DNA of 64,000 bases from Pseudomonadota bacterium (GCA_023393635.1 JAEWKT010000042.1:21300-85299); one strand, 5' to 3'; shown: positions 42,528-52,347, counted from the first letter of the stretch. The notes: generated by a model not told the origin, from the sequence alone. Program-made: numbers and translations.

Positions 42528-45323
42528 TCAACCTGTATTTCGTAAACCTGCGGCAATGCCAGCAATGGTCACCATTAAGGCATGGTCATAAGTGCTGCTG
42601 CCTTGCTCATTGCTTTGTTCATTGCTGGGGTGTTCTTTAGGGCAATCACGGCGCCGTTGCATGAGTTCAGCCTGCAACAAATGCAGTGGCAAAATATAAG
42701 GCGTGCGCACGTTAATAGAACGCTTGAGGGTTGGTGCATGTTGCAGCAATTCGGTTTGGTTAATCACATTGAGCAGGGTAGCAGTGGCACTATTTAATCG
42801 CTCACGCAGCACTTGACCTAATTCTTTAAGCTGCGGATCATCAGTTAAACGAAATTCATAATAAGCGGCAATGGCAGAGTCGGCTTTTGATAACACCATT
42901 TCCAGCATATTCAATAAGGTTTGAAAATAAGGCCAGTGCTTTTGCATGTCGTTAATCAAATCACGTTGCCCTTCTGATAGGGCAGCATTGAGTGCCCAAC
43001 CTGTACCGAGCCATGCAGGTAGCATTAAGCGCACTTGTGTCCATGCAAATACCCACGGAATCGCCCGTAAAGATTCTATCCCGCCACTGGTATTGCGCCG
43101 CGCTGGCCGTGAGCCTAAAGGCAGCATTTGCAGCTCTAACTCTGGCGTAACCGTACGCAGGTATTGAATAAACAAAGGATTTTCATGCACGGTTTCGCGG
43201 TAGGCAGCCACGGCTATTTGGGTCATGTATTGCATGAGCTCACGCCATTCAGGTTTTGGTGCAGGCGGAGGCAACAACGTGGCTTCCAGAGTGGCGCTGA
43301 TATATAGCTCCAAATTACGCAGCGCAATGCCTTGCATGCCAAATTTAAAGCGGATCATTTCGCCTTGTTCAGTGACCCGAATTTTGCCTTTCACTGAACC
43401 TGGCGGCTGCGATAACAACGCTTGATGGGTTGGCGCACCACCACGACTAATAGAACCACCACGGCCATGAAACAAGGTCAATTGCACACCATGCTTTTCG
43501 GCCACCTGGGTCAGTTGTTCCTGCGCCCGATATTGCGCCCAGTTGGCTGCCAAAAACCCTGCATCCTTGGCAGAGTCTGAATAACCAATCATGATCTCTT
43601 GTTTAGCTTGCCCGTTCACATCGGTAATGGCGTGTTTATACCAGTCAATATTTAACAGTTGCTCTAGGCTATTGGCGGCATTGTCCAAATCGTTTAAGGT
43701 TTCAAACAATGGCACCACACGCAGTGGCTGGCGAATTTCAGCTTCTTTTTGCAACAGCATCACTGCCAGTATGTCGCTGGGTTGATGTGCCATGGAAATC
43801 ACATACGCGCCTAATGATTGCTGTGGTTGCCGTGCCAGCATGTTAAAGGTGGCCAGCACTTCGCGCACTGCTTCAGAAAATGGTGAATCTACTTGATTAT
43901 CCTGCACATGACGCGGCAATAAAGGCCGTGGGTTATTGAGTTCCTGCAATAAAAACTGCTGACGTTGTGCTTCATCCCAGTCTAAATAGCGGCCTAGTTT
44001 TAAATATTCGGTAATGGCATTTAAGGCCTCACGGTGGCGACCAGATTCTTGCCGAATATCCAGTTTTAATAACTCAATACCAAAACAGGCCACGCGACGG
44101 ATTAAATCCAGCAATTCACCATTGGCAATGTCCTGCATGTTGCAATCTACCAGGGATTGATAACACAGCAATAACGGCTGCATTAATTCCTCGGTATGGT
44201 GATACACCGTCCTATGCTCTTGTTCAGGCTGCTCTTGATTAAGATGGTCTTGCTTAAGATTACCTTGTTCGGACGCATTATTTTGCCCATCAATCATGGC
44301 TTCTAGCCAGTGGCGAGTATGTTCTAGCCGCGTGCGTACGTTACGTAAAATATCCCGATAAGGTTCTTCTGATTGTGCCCCCACCACCTCACGCAGTGCT
44401 GCATTGCAATCCTGCATGGACAAATCCCAGCGCAAGGCATCGACATCACGCCAATATAAATCGGCTGCTTGCCAGCGTGATAACAGGAGCACTTCTTGCG
44501 TCACTTGATGGGTGACATTGGGGTTGCCATCGCGGTCACCACCCATCCATGAGGCAAAACGAATAGGTGCATGGCTTAGCGGTAAATGCTTGCCTGTATG
44601 TTCAAAGACTGTGGCATCCAGTTGGCGCATAAACTGCGGAATGCTGTACCACAAGGTCTGCTCAATTGCCGTAAAGCCCCATTTGGCTTCATCCACTGGG
44701 GTTGGCTTGTGGCTGCGAATTTCATCGGTGTGCCATGCTGCAATAATTTGTTGTTTTAAGCGTGCTAATACCGCTTGTTTTTCTGCTGGACTCAGTTGTT
44801 GTTGATCCAGTATTTGCAGGCAATCAGCAATATCATCATATTTTTGAATTAACGTGCGGCGGCTAATTTCGGTAGGGTGTGCGGTAAGTACCAGTTCAAT
44901 ATCAAGTTCCAGCACGCTTTGCCATAGTTGTTCTGGACTACAATTGGCTTGCAATAAACGTGGAATCAGCTCTTGCAGTGAGCCTGATTGTGGTGGCGTA
45001 TCAGGGGTGTTTTGCCAGGTGCGCCGACGACGTACGCGATGGTATTGCTCGGCAATATTGGCAAAGTTTAAAAACTGCGTAAATGCACGCGCAACGGGCA
45101 ATAATTCTTGCTCACTCAGGTTAGACAGCATGTCATCTAATTGCGTGCGCGCTACATTGTCGCCATCACGTGCTTGTTTGGCCAAATACCGAATGGTTTC
45201 AATTTGCTCGAAAAATTCTTGACCCACCTGTTGTTGCAGCGTTTCCCCCAATAAATTCCCCAGCAAACGCACATCATCACGTAAGGCAGCATGCGGATCG
45301 GTTGATAGCACAGTAGGGGACAT
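42528..45323 (-). CDS. ppc: Phosphoenolpyruvate carboxylase
   Basis: Carboxylates PEP to oxaloacetate with bicarbonate, feeding the TCA cycle. The 931 residues contain LTAHPTEISRRT near residue 146 (catalytic His), GYSDSAKDAGF near 578 (catalytic Lys), the FHGRGGSISRGG loop near 620 and the conserved C-terminal end AGLRNTG that contributes to the active site. ATG 45323 with GGAG five bases before is preferred to the longer frame from 45377. A run of about 20 residues rich in Glu, Gln and Asn (nt 44215-44290) interrupts the region before TEELMQPLLLCYQSL and looks like a low-complexity insertion. Sites for allosteric control cannot be judged by eye. Confidence 0.96.
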   Translation of the reverse strand: MSPTVLSTDPHAALRDDVRLLGNLLGETLQQQVGQEFFEQIETIRYLAKQARDGDNVARTQLDDMLSNLSEQELLPVARAFTQFLNFANIAEQYHRVRRRRTWQNTPDTPPQSGSLQELIPRLLQANCSPEQLWQSVLELDIELVLTAHPTEISRRTLIQKYDDIADCLQILDQQQLSPAEKQAVLARLKQQIIAAWHTDEIRSHKPTPVDEAKWGFTAIEQTLWYSIPQFMRQLDATVFEHTGKHLPLSHAPIRFASWMGGDRDGNPNVTHQVTQEVLLLSRWQAADLYWRDVDALRWDLSMQDCNAALREVVGAQSEEPYRDILRNVRTRLEHTRHWLEAMIDGQNNASEQGNLKQDHLNQEQPEQEHRTVYHHTEELMQPLLLCYQSLVDCNMQDIANGELLDLIRRVACFGIELLKLDIRQESGRHREALNAITEYLKLGRYLDWDEAQRQQFLLQELNNPRPLLPRHVQDNQVDSPFSEAVREVLATFNMLARQPQQSLGAYVISMAHQPSDILAVMLLQKEAEIRQPLRVVPLFETLNDLDNAANSLEQLLNIDWYKHAITDVNGQAKQEIMIGYSDSAKDAGFLAANWAQYRAQEQLTQVAEKHGVQLTLFHGRGGSISRGGAPTHQALLSQPPGSVKGKIRVTEQGEMIRFKFGMQGIALRNLELYISATLEATLLPPPAPKPEWRELMQYMTQIAVAAYRETVHENPLFIQYLRTVTPELELQMLPLGSRPARRNTSGGIESLRAIPWVFAWTQVRLMLPAWLGTGWALNAALSEGQRDLINDMQKHWPYFQTLLNMLEMVLSKADSAIAAYYEFRLTDDPQLKELGQVLRERLNSATATLLNVINQTELLQHAPTLKRSINVRTPYILPLHLLQAELMQRRRDCPKEHPSNEQSNEQGSSTYDHALMVTIAGIAAGLRNTG

Positions 45324-45494
45324 GGAAACTCCAAAACATCTATAAGAAAATGCATATAAGGCAAGCAAAACACACACTTAACTATAGGATAGTTTGGCAG
45401 GCGTATTTGTTTTTAATTGAAAATTAATTTATCACTACTCTTAATCATTCTCGGTAAATGTTTAAGAACAGAGAAAAGCCAAATGCATTAAAAA

Positions 45495-45558
45495 TTAGAG
45501 CAATTACTCTATATTTTTAGAAGAAAGTAATCTATTATTTTTAGAGTAATTGCTCTAA
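45495..45558. promoter_or_regulatory. Pair of palindromic operators upstream of the HD-domain gene
   Basis: AGAGCAATTACTCT (45497-45510) and AGAGTAATTGCTCT (45543-45556) are each near-palindromes and are exact inverted copies of one another, extended by TTA/TAA flanks. Their centres lie 46 bp apart. The second copy ends 39 bases before the next ATG. Two sites at this spacing suggest cooperative binding or looping by a repressor. Confidence 0.65.
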
Positions 45559-45594
45559 TCAGCTTTTTAGCTTAACAGCAACAGGACAATCACG

Positions 45595-46365
45595 ATGAAC
45601 AATAAGCCGTCAATAGGCAGTTATGCGTGGGCAAGCCAAAGCCAAGGGCATTTAAGTTTTAAAGAAAAAGTTTTACTGATGAATAAAATCATGGCACCGA
45701 GTATGTCTCAGTTTTTAAGGACAGCCATGCATCTGGATAAACCTAAAAAAGTACTCAATATTCAAGATATTGTGATTCCAGATACTTCTTATGTTAAAGA
45801 AGCCGTTGCCGAATTAGAGCGTTGTGCCCAGCCTGCATTGATCGCCCACTCATGGCGAACGTATTACTGGGGCGCAGCTTTTGGCCTGATAGACCGCACA
45901 GATTTTGATCCCGAAATGCTATTAATTGCTTGCCTGCTCCATGATCTTGGTTTGACGGATAGTCATGTCCAGTCACCTGCTGGGCAGCATTGTGGCTGCT
46001 TTACCCTGACGGGCGCTGAAGCAGCAAAAGCATGGGCTAATTCAGTAAATTATCCCGCACAAAAAGCCGAAGTGGTGGCAGATATGATTTGCCTGCATAT
46101 GAATGGCTATCTGGATAAAAATGAGCGTACCGAAAGTCGTTTACTGCAACAGGGTGCCTCTTGTGACGTGATCGGTGCAGGTTTTTACCAGCTTAACGGG
46201 AAATATAGCCATCAGGTTCTACAACAATATCCACGGCAGAATTTTAATCAGGTGATGACGGGGCTAATGGCCCAGGAAGCCGCGCGCAATCCACACTCCA
46301 GAACGGCTTTGCTGAGGCAATTGGGTTTACCGCTGATGATCCGATTAAATCCGTTTAAGGAATAA
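45595..46365 (+). CDS. HD-domain protein (cyanamide-hydratase-like)
   Basis: Protein of 256 residues with a metal-binding HD domain: His in IAHSWRTYYWG near residue 85, the HD pair in CLLHDLGLTD near 117, a further His in ICLHMNGY near 168 and a trailing Asp (SCDVIGAG). The layout resembles cyanamide hydratase and related small-molecule HD enzymes rather than GTP or cyclic-dinucleotide hydrolases. A hydrophobic/basic N-terminal 50 residues (SFKEKVLLMNKIMAPS) is extra. It is followed after three bases by an alpha/beta hydrolase frame, so the two form an operon under the paired palindromes. The substrate is unknown. Confidence 0.75.
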   Translation: MNNKPSIGSYAWASQSQGHLSFKEKVLLMNKIMAPSMSQFLRTAMHLDKPKKVLNIQDIVIPDTSYVKEAVAELERCAQPALIAHSWRTYYWGAAFGLIDRTDFDPEMLLIACLLHDLGLTDSHVQSPAGQHCGCFTLTGAEAAKAWANSVNYPAQKAEVVADMICLHMNGYLDKNERTESRLLQQGASCDVIGAGFYQLNGKYSHQVLQQYPRQNFNQVMTGLMAQEAARNPHSRTALLRQLGLPLMIRLNPFKE

Positions 46366-46368
46366 ATT

Positions 46369-47210
46369 ATGCACGCTCAAAATAAGCCAGTAGCTAACCA
46401 AATAAGCTCTTTTTTATTTAAAAATATGTTTAGCGTTAAGGTGCATCATTATGTACCAGCACAGGGCAATCGGCAAAGAAGCATCATTATATTGCCTGCT
46501 ATAGGGGTAGATATTAAAAAATATGCCAGGCTGATCGATTATTTAAGCCGTACAGGCTTTACCGTCATTGCAGCGGATTATCCTGGCTGTGGTGAAAATT
46601 TGCCAAAAGTGGGTAGGGGCCTGGATTATAATTATGCTGATTTGATTGAATTATTTATTCCTGAACTTATCAGACAGGTCAGCACAGCAGATCAACAAAA
46701 TTCTATTCTGTTGGGGCATAGCCTTGGCGGTCATCTGGCTAGCCTGTATGCATTAAGCCATCCTGTAAGTGTGATTACGATTGCCTCGGGCAATATTGGC
46801 TACAAAAATTGGGACACCAAAGGCAAGATTAATATTCTCAGAGCTGTGGTGCTGTTTAGGACATTAATTGCAATCTATGGATACCTGCCAGGCAAGAAAA
46901 TTGGCTTTGGCAAACGGGAAGCTGCCAGCCTGATGAAAGACTGGTGCACCACGGTATTAACAGGCAACTATCAACATATTACTCCAGATGATCGGCCATC
47001 AAGGAATAATAACCTGCTGATCAATATTCACAGAGATGATTGGGCACCCTCAAATCCACCACGCAGTTGTCAGCATTGTTTACCCAGCCACAGGTGATTG
47101 AGTTAATACCACCAGACAGCCTCACTGGTAATCAGCACAGTAGCTGGATTAAAAAGCCTGAATTTATAGTAGATGAAATCATTGCACGTATCGATGCTGG
47201 CCAGTTATAG
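46369..47210 (+). pseudogene. Alpha/beta hydrolase with a one-base frameshift near 47050
   Basis: Up to HRDDWAPS (about 47052) the frame encodes an alpha/beta hydrolase with an aspartate-containing strand FTVIAADYPGCGE and nucleophile elbow GHSLGG near residue 120. The annotated frame then ends in an odd Pro/Cys/His tail at 47097. In the frame one base off, coding continues: KSTTQLSALFTQPQVIELI, then SSWIKKPEFIVDEIIARID, stopping at TAG 47210. Joined, it would be 280 residues, nearly equal to the 284-residue hydrolase at 41159, and it restores the expected C-terminal region. So one base seems to be missing between 47046 and 47056. This is either a real mutation or a sequencing error. Confidence 0.7.
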
Positions 47211-47222
47211 CGCGAGCATTCA

Positions 47223-47870
47223 TCAATGGCTAAATGCATAAGCCCTGACAAAAAATTCAATATGCTGATGCGCCAGTTGCCGTTGCTGAGCATCAGTAGG
47301 TGCTGCTTCCATGTCAAACAGAACCCGCATATGCTGATGCCCACAAAACAAGCTTAAAAATTGCTCGGCGGCCAATTTGCTATTAGCGGTGGCCAGCTTT
47401 TGTTGTTGATATGCTTGTTCGAGTAAACGGGTCATGTGGTTTAGTACGCGCGCAGGGCCAGCATGGAAAAAATTATGCACCAGTCGTGGATTTTGCTGGG
47501 TCATGCTGCACATCAGCCGATGCAGCTCTAAACCTTCTTTGCTGTAAATAATATTTTGAAAACGAATGGCTATATTATACAGCGCGGTTTCTATGGTCAT
47601 GTTAGCTTTAAGGTCAAAATCAAGCGGCGGTAATTGATTGTCACAGTGATTTTCAACTGCCGCAATAAACAGGTTTTCTTTATCCTGAAAATGATTATAC
47701 ACCGTGAGTTTAGATACGCCTGCTTCTTGCGCAATGGCATCCATACTGCTGCCTTCATAGCCCAGTTTTAAAAATAAATCTTTGGCAGCACTTAAAATAG
47801 CCTGCCGTTTTGCCAGATCCTTTGGCCGACCCAGTGTGGTGGTATGACCCAAATTGCTCATAGAACACAT
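47223..47870 (-). CDS. TetR-family repressor of the adjacent efflux system
   Basis: Regulator of 215 residues. N-terminal HTH: AILSAAKDLFLKLGYEGSSM, then IAQEAGVSKLTVYNHFQDKENLF, the standard TetR recognition helix. The C-terminal ligand-binding part is divergent, as usual, and resembles the AcrR-like C-terminal type. AGGAG stands 4 bases before ATG 47870. It is divergent from the RND adaptor gene; a perfect inverted repeat GTTTAC-N8-GTAAAC lies between. The likely job is repression of the pump and of itself, relieved by a pump substrate. It converges on the frameshifted hydrolase with only 12 bases between stops. Confidence 0.9.
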   Translation of the reverse strand: MCSMSNLGHTTTLGRPKDLAKRQAILSAAKDLFLKLGYEGSSMDAIAQEAGVSKLTVYNHFQDKENLFIAAVENHCDNQLPPLDFDLKANMTIETALYNIAIRFQNIIYSKEGLELHRLMCSMTQQNPRLVHNFFHAGPARVLNHMTRLLEQAYQQQKLATANSKLAAEQFLSLFCGHQHMRVLFDMEAAPTDAQQRQLAHQHIEFFVRAYAFSH

Positions 47871-47919
47871 GATCTCCTGTTGTAGAGCGTTAATTATACC
47901 TGATTTAATGAACTGATTG

Positions 47920-47939
47920 GTTTACTTTAATTTGTAAAC
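47920..47939. promoter_or_regulatory. TetR operator candidate
   Basis: GTTTAC-N8-GTAAAC, a perfect inverted repeat with total length 20, in the region between the divergent TetR gene and the RND adaptor gene. Confidence 0.65.
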
Positions 47940-48024
47940 TTATTAGTATAAAAAATAGAAAATTTTACCAAATGAAAGTCAAATCATGCGTAGTTGTAAC
48001 AATCTCAAAGAAAATGAACGATTT

Positions 48025-49194
48025 ATGAGTGGCTTTTGGCAGCAAAGCCTATTTATTTTAATCATTGCCTGGTTTGGCCTCGTTCTAGCAGGCTGCCAGC
48101 AAAAAGAAACGCCTCCTGCCCCGTTACGTGTGGTGATGGTAGCGCAACCCACTACCGCCGCACTTGGTAAAAGCAGTTATTCAGGTGAAGTACGTGCGCG
48201 TCAGGAAGCGGATTTATCCTTTCGCGTGGGTGGTAAAGTAACCCAGCGTTTGGTGGAAGTAGGCACTCGAGTTAAAAAAGGGCAAATACTTGCCGTGCTT
48301 GATCCAAGTGATGCCAATTTACAGTTAAATGCAGCGCAAGCCCAATTGGAAAGTAGCCAGTCGGTAGAGCGTACGGCCAAAACCGAGCTAGAGCGTTACC
48401 GTCAATTGTTGCCCGATAATGCCATTAGCCGTTCACAATTTGACCAGATTGAAAACCAATATAAAACCGCGCGTAGTAATGCCCAGCAAGCGCGGGCGAA
48501 TTATGACGTGGTGAGCAATCAGGCGGCTTACTCAACTTTACGCGCGTATAAAAACGGCGTGGTGGTGGCGCGGCATATTGAGGTTGGGCAAGTAGTGAGT
48601 GCTGGCCAACCCATTTATACCTTAGCCATGGATGGTGAGCGTGAGGTGGTGATTGGTGTGCCAGAGCAGCTGGTTAATCAACTTCAGGTACGTCAGCCAG
48701 TGCAAGTGGCATTGTGGTCAAATGCCGATCAGCTACTGCCTGCCTATATTCGTGAAATTTCGCCTGCGGCTGATGCATCACGTACCTTTGCCGTGCGCGT
48801 TGCCTTTAGCAATGCCAGTGCGCCTGTGAATATTGGCCAAAGTGCGCGGGTGTTGATTACTGCTGCCAATAGTAGCCAACAATTAAGTGTACCACTGGCT
48901 GCAATCACTGCCGAGCAGCAAAATAGTTATGTGTTGGTATTTAATCCCACCAATGCCACCTTAATGAAAAAACCAGTACAGATTGGTGCCTATGGTCGTG
49001 ACAGCGTGCCCGTGCTGGACGGTTTAAACAGCCAGGATTGGGTCGTAATAGGCGGCGTGCATTTACTGCAAGCAGGCCAAAAAGTGCAGGCAGTGGATCG
49101 TGACAATCAACCTGTTACCAGCAATGCTGCAACTAACCATCTTGCAATTAATCATGCTGCAACTACGCCACCTGCTACCGCCAAAAAGGACTAG
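48025..49194 (+). CDS. RND efflux periplasmic adaptor lipoprotein
   Basis: Membrane-fusion protein linking an inner-membrane RND pump to an outer-membrane channel. From ATG 48025 the signal has a lipobox LVLAGC with Cys at about 24, the ideal position; an earlier ATG at 47986 would add 13 residues and make the signal too long. The barrel-sandwich/lipoyl halves (GKVTQRLVEVGTRVKKGQILAVLD and the later YKNGVVVARHIEVGQVVSAGQPI region) flank an alpha-hairpin (about residues 95-155). A beta-barrel domain follows. The C-terminal 25 residues are Asn/Ala/Thr/His-rich low complexity. It is followed after 3 bases by the pump gene. Confidence 0.9.
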   Translation: MSGFWQQSLFILIIAWFGLVLAGCQQKETPPAPLRVVMVAQPTTAALGKSSYSGEVRARQEADLSFRVGGKVTQRLVEVGTRVKKGQILAVLDPSDANLQLNAAQAQLESSQSVERTAKTELERYRQLLPDNAISRSQFDQIENQYKTARSNAQQARANYDVVSNQAAYSTLRAYKNGVVVARHIEVGQVVSAGQPIYTLAMDGEREVVIGVPEQLVNQLQVRQPVQVALWSNADQLLPAYIREISPAADASRTFAVRVAFSNASAPVNIGQSARVLITAANSSQQLSVPLAAITAEQQNSYVLVFNPTNATLMKKPVQIGAYGRDSVPVLDGLNSQDWVVIGGVHLLQAGQKVQAVDRDNQPVTSNAATNHLAINHAATTPPATAKKD

Positions 49195-49197
49195 ATC

Positions 49198-52100
49198 ATG
49201 CGTTTTAATCTGTCTGAATGGGCATTAAACAATCGCGCCTTAGTGCTGTTTTTTATGGTACTGCTGGCACTGATTGGGTTTGTATCCTATAGCAAGCTGG
49301 GGCAAAGTGAAGATCCGCCTTTTACTTTTAAAGTCATGGTGGTGCAAACCTATTGGCCAGGTGCCACGGCAAAAGAGGTGTCGCTTCAGGTCACCGATCG
49401 TATTGAAAAAAAGCTCATGGAAACGGGCGAATACGACAAAATTGTTGCTTATTCACGGCCTGGTGAATCCATGATTACCTTTATGGCGCGTGATTCCATG
49501 CGCTCAAAGGATATTCCAGACCTGTGGTATAACGTGCGTAAAAAGGTGAATGATCTTAAACCTTCCTTACCTGTTGGGGTGCAGGGGCCTTATTTTAATG
49601 ATGAATTTGGCGATACCTTTGGCAATATTTATGTCTTAACGGGCAAAGGTTTTGACTACGCGGTATTAAAAGAATATGCCGATCGTCTGCAACTACAACT
49701 ACAACGCGTAAAAGACGTGGGCAAGGTAGAGCTGGTTGGTCTGCAAGATGAAAAAATCTGGATTGAGCTGTCTAATACCAAGGCAGTGAGTTTGGGCTTG
49801 CCTTTAACAGCAGTGCAACAAGCTTTAGAAGCGCAAAATGCCATTGTACCCACAGGTTATTTTGAAACGCCAAGCGATCGAATTCAGCTACGTGTAAGCG
49901 GCCAGTTTAAGTCGGTTGATGACATTAAAAACATGCCCATTTTTGTGGCGGGTCGCACCATTCGCCTGATTGACGTGGCCGAGGTGTATCGCGGTTTTAG
50001 TGAGCCTGCCCAGCCGCGCATGCGTTTTATGGGTGAAAATGGCATTGGCATTAGCGTGGCCATGAAAAAAGGCGGTGATATTTTGGTGCTTGGTAAAAAT
50101 CTACAAGCCGAATTTGCCCGCCTACAACAAACCCTGCCAGTCGGCATGCAATTAAGCAAGGTATCTGACCAGCCCGCTGCTGTAAAAGAAAGTGTGGGTG
50201 AGTTTGTCAAAGTATTGGCCGAAGCAGTGATTATTGTTTTGATCGTCAGCTTTTTCTCACTCGGCTTTCGTCCTGGCTTAGTCGTGGCATGTTCTATTCC
50301 ACTGGTACTGGCCATGACCTTTGCCGTGATGAATTACTTTGATGTCGGGTTGCATAAAATATCCCTGGGCGCACTGGTGCTGGCACTTGGCCTCATGGTG
50401 GATGACGCCATTATTGCGGTTGAAATGATGGCCATTAAAATGGAGCAGGGCTTTAGCCGCATCAAGGCCGCTGGTTTTATGTGGAAATCCACTGCCTTTC
50501 CCATGCTCACAGGCACACTCATTACCGCTGCTGGCTTTTTGCCCATTGCCACGGCGCAATCTGGCACAGGCGAATATACCCGTTCTATTTTTGAAGTGGT
50601 CACCATTGCCTTATTGGTATCATGGGTGGCCGCGGTGATCTTTGTGCCTTATTTGGGTGATAAATTACTGCCTGATTTAAGCCAAATCTCGCATAAAGCC
50701 CCGTGGTATCAAAAGTTGTGGCGCAGGCTGCGTGCTGCTAAAGCTCAGTCTGTAGACAATCAATATGTCCAACCAGTAAATGAAGCACATGCCACGCATG
50801 ACCCTTATGCCACTGCCTTTTATCAGCGTTTTCGCCGTTTAGTGCAATGGTGTGTGCGTTATCGTAAAACTGTAATTGGCATTACTGTGGCGGCATTTAT
50901 TGGTTCTATTTTACTGTTTGGCCTGGTGCAACAGCAGTTTTTCCCACCGTCTAACCGTTTAGAGATTATGGTGGATTTAAAACTGGCTGAAGGGGCATCC
51001 TTAAAAGCCACGGAAGCTCAAGCGGCCAAACTGGAAAAAATGCTTAAAACCCGTGAAGGTGTGGAAAATTACGTGGTGTATGTAGGCACAGGGTCACCAC
51101 GTTTTTATTTGCCGCTTGATCAACAATTGCCGCAAGCCAGTTTTGCCCAGTTTGTGGTGCTGGCTAAAAATATGCAGGCACGTGATGACCTACGCCAATG
51201 GCTGACCACCACCTTAAATGAGCAATTTTCCGATGTGCGCACACGGGTGTCTTTATTGGAAAATGGCCCCCCTGTTGGCTATCCCGTACAGTTTAGGGTG
51301 TCAGGTGAAGACATTGGTCAGGTGCGTCAAATTGCACAAAAAGTAGCCGCCAAAATTGCTGAAAATGGCAATGTTACCAATGTGCATCTGGATTGGCAAG
51401 AACCCAGCAAAGTGATTTATCTGGATATTGACCAGGACCGTGCCCGTGTATTGGGTGTGGACAGCAGTACTTTGGCGCAGTTTTTACAAAGTGCTATTAG
51501 CGGCTTGCGGGTGAGCCAGTATCGTGAAAAACGTGAGCTGATTGAAATTCAGTTGCGTGGTTCACCAGCTGAGCGTGCGCAGGTGGAGTCACTGTCTAGC
51601 TTATCTGTACCCAGCAACAATGGTGGCAGTGTGTCGTTGTCACAAATTGCCACGCTGCGTTATGGGTTTGAAGAAGGCATTATTTGGCATCGTAACCGCC
51701 TGCCTACCATCACGGTGCGGGCTGATATTCGTGGTAAAGAGCAACCCGTCACTTTAGTGAATCAAATCTCACCGACGTTAGATGGCATTCGTCAAAATCT
51801 GCCTAGTGGTTATCTGCTTGACGTTGGCGGTACGGTAGAAGATTCAAGCCGTGGTCAGGCGTCGGTCAATGCAGGAATGCCTTTGTTTTTGGTAGTGGTG
51901 ATGACTTTGCTGATGCTGCAATTGCGTAGTTTTTCACGCACGGTGATTGTCATGTTAACGGCACCATTGGGTTTAATCGGCGTGGTATTGTTTTTATTGT
52001 TACTGGGTAAGCCTTTTGGTTTTGTGGCCATGCTGGGCACTATTGCGTTGTCTGGCATGATTATGCGTAATTCCTTAATTCTCATTGATCAAATTGAACA

Positions 52101-52347
52101 GGATATTCGTAACGGCCTTGACCCATGGCATGCCATTACTGAAGCCACTGTGCGCCGCTTTAGACCTATTGTGCTGACTGCATTGGCTGCGGTACTGGCT
52201 ATGATTCCATTATCACGCAGTATTTTCTTTGGGCCAATGGCAGTGTCTATTATGGGCGGGTTAATTGTGGCAACGGCGTTAACACTGTTATTTTTACCTG
52301 CACTGTATGCGACGTGGTTCAAAGTAAAACCGCCACAACCCTTGTAA
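49198..52347 (+). CDS. RND-family multidrug efflux pump (HAE1-like)
   Basis: Inner-membrane proton antiporter of 1049 residues with the AcrB-type duplicated layout: TM1 (LVLFFMVLLALIGF), a large periplasmic porter loop to about residue 335, TM2-6, a second TM7 (IGITVAAFIGSILLFG) near 560, a second periplasmic loop, and TM8-12. The TM4 proton-relay pair is present in LGLMVDDAIIAVEMM near residue 400. The family is broader than AcrB proper; it looks like the shorter-linker group that pairs with a lipoprotein adaptor. No outer-membrane channel gene follows, so TolC-like protein from elsewhere is needed. Substrates cannot be predicted. Confidence 0.93.
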   Translation: MRFNLSEWALNNRALVLFFMVLLALIGFVSYSKLGQSEDPPFTFKVMVVQTYWPGATAKEVSLQVTDRIEKKLMETGEYDKIVAYSRPGESMITFMARDSMRSKDIPDLWYNVRKKVNDLKPSLPVGVQGPYFNDEFGDTFGNIYVLTGKGFDYAVLKEYADRLQLQLQRVKDVGKVELVGLQDEKIWIELSNTKAVSLGLPLTAVQQALEAQNAIVPTGYFETPSDRIQLRVSGQFKSVDDIKNMPIFVAGRTIRLIDVAEVYRGFSEPAQPRMRFMGENGIGISVAMKKGGDILVLGKNLQAEFARLQQTLPVGMQLSKVSDQPAAVKESVGEFVKVLAEAVIIVLIVSFFSLGFRPGLVVACSIPLVLAMTFAVMNYFDVGLHKISLGALVLALGLMVDDAIIAVEMMAIKMEQGFSRIKAAGFMWKSTAFPMLTGTLITAAGFLPIATAQSGTGEYTRSIFEVVTIALLVSWVAAVIFVPYLGDKLLPDLSQISHKAPWYQKLWRRLRAAKAQSVDNQYVQPVNEAHATHDPYATAFYQRFRRLVQWCVRYRKTVIGITVAAFIGSILLFGLVQQQFFPPSNRLEIMVDLKLAEGASLKATEAQAAKLEKMLKTREGVENYVVYVGTGSPRFYLPLDQQLPQASFAQFVVLAKNMQARDDLRQWLTTTLNEQFSDVRTRVSLLENGPPVGYPVQFRVSGEDIGQVRQIAQKVAAKIAENGNVTNVHLDWQEPSKVIYLDIDQDRARVLGVDSSTLAQFLQSAISGLRVSQYREKRELIEIQLRGSPAERAQVESLSSLSVPSNNGGSVSLSQIATLRYGFEEGIIWHRNRLPTITVRADIRGKEQPVTLVNQISPTLDGIRQNLPSGYLLDVGGTVEDSSRGQASVNAGMPLFLVVVMTLLMLQLRSFSRTVIVMLTAPLGLIGVVLFLLLLGKPFGFVAMLGTIALSGMIMRNSLILIDQIEQDIRNGLDPWHAITEATVRRFRPIVLTALAAVLAMIPLSRSIFFGPMAVSIMGGLIVATALTLLFLPALYATWFKVKPPQPL

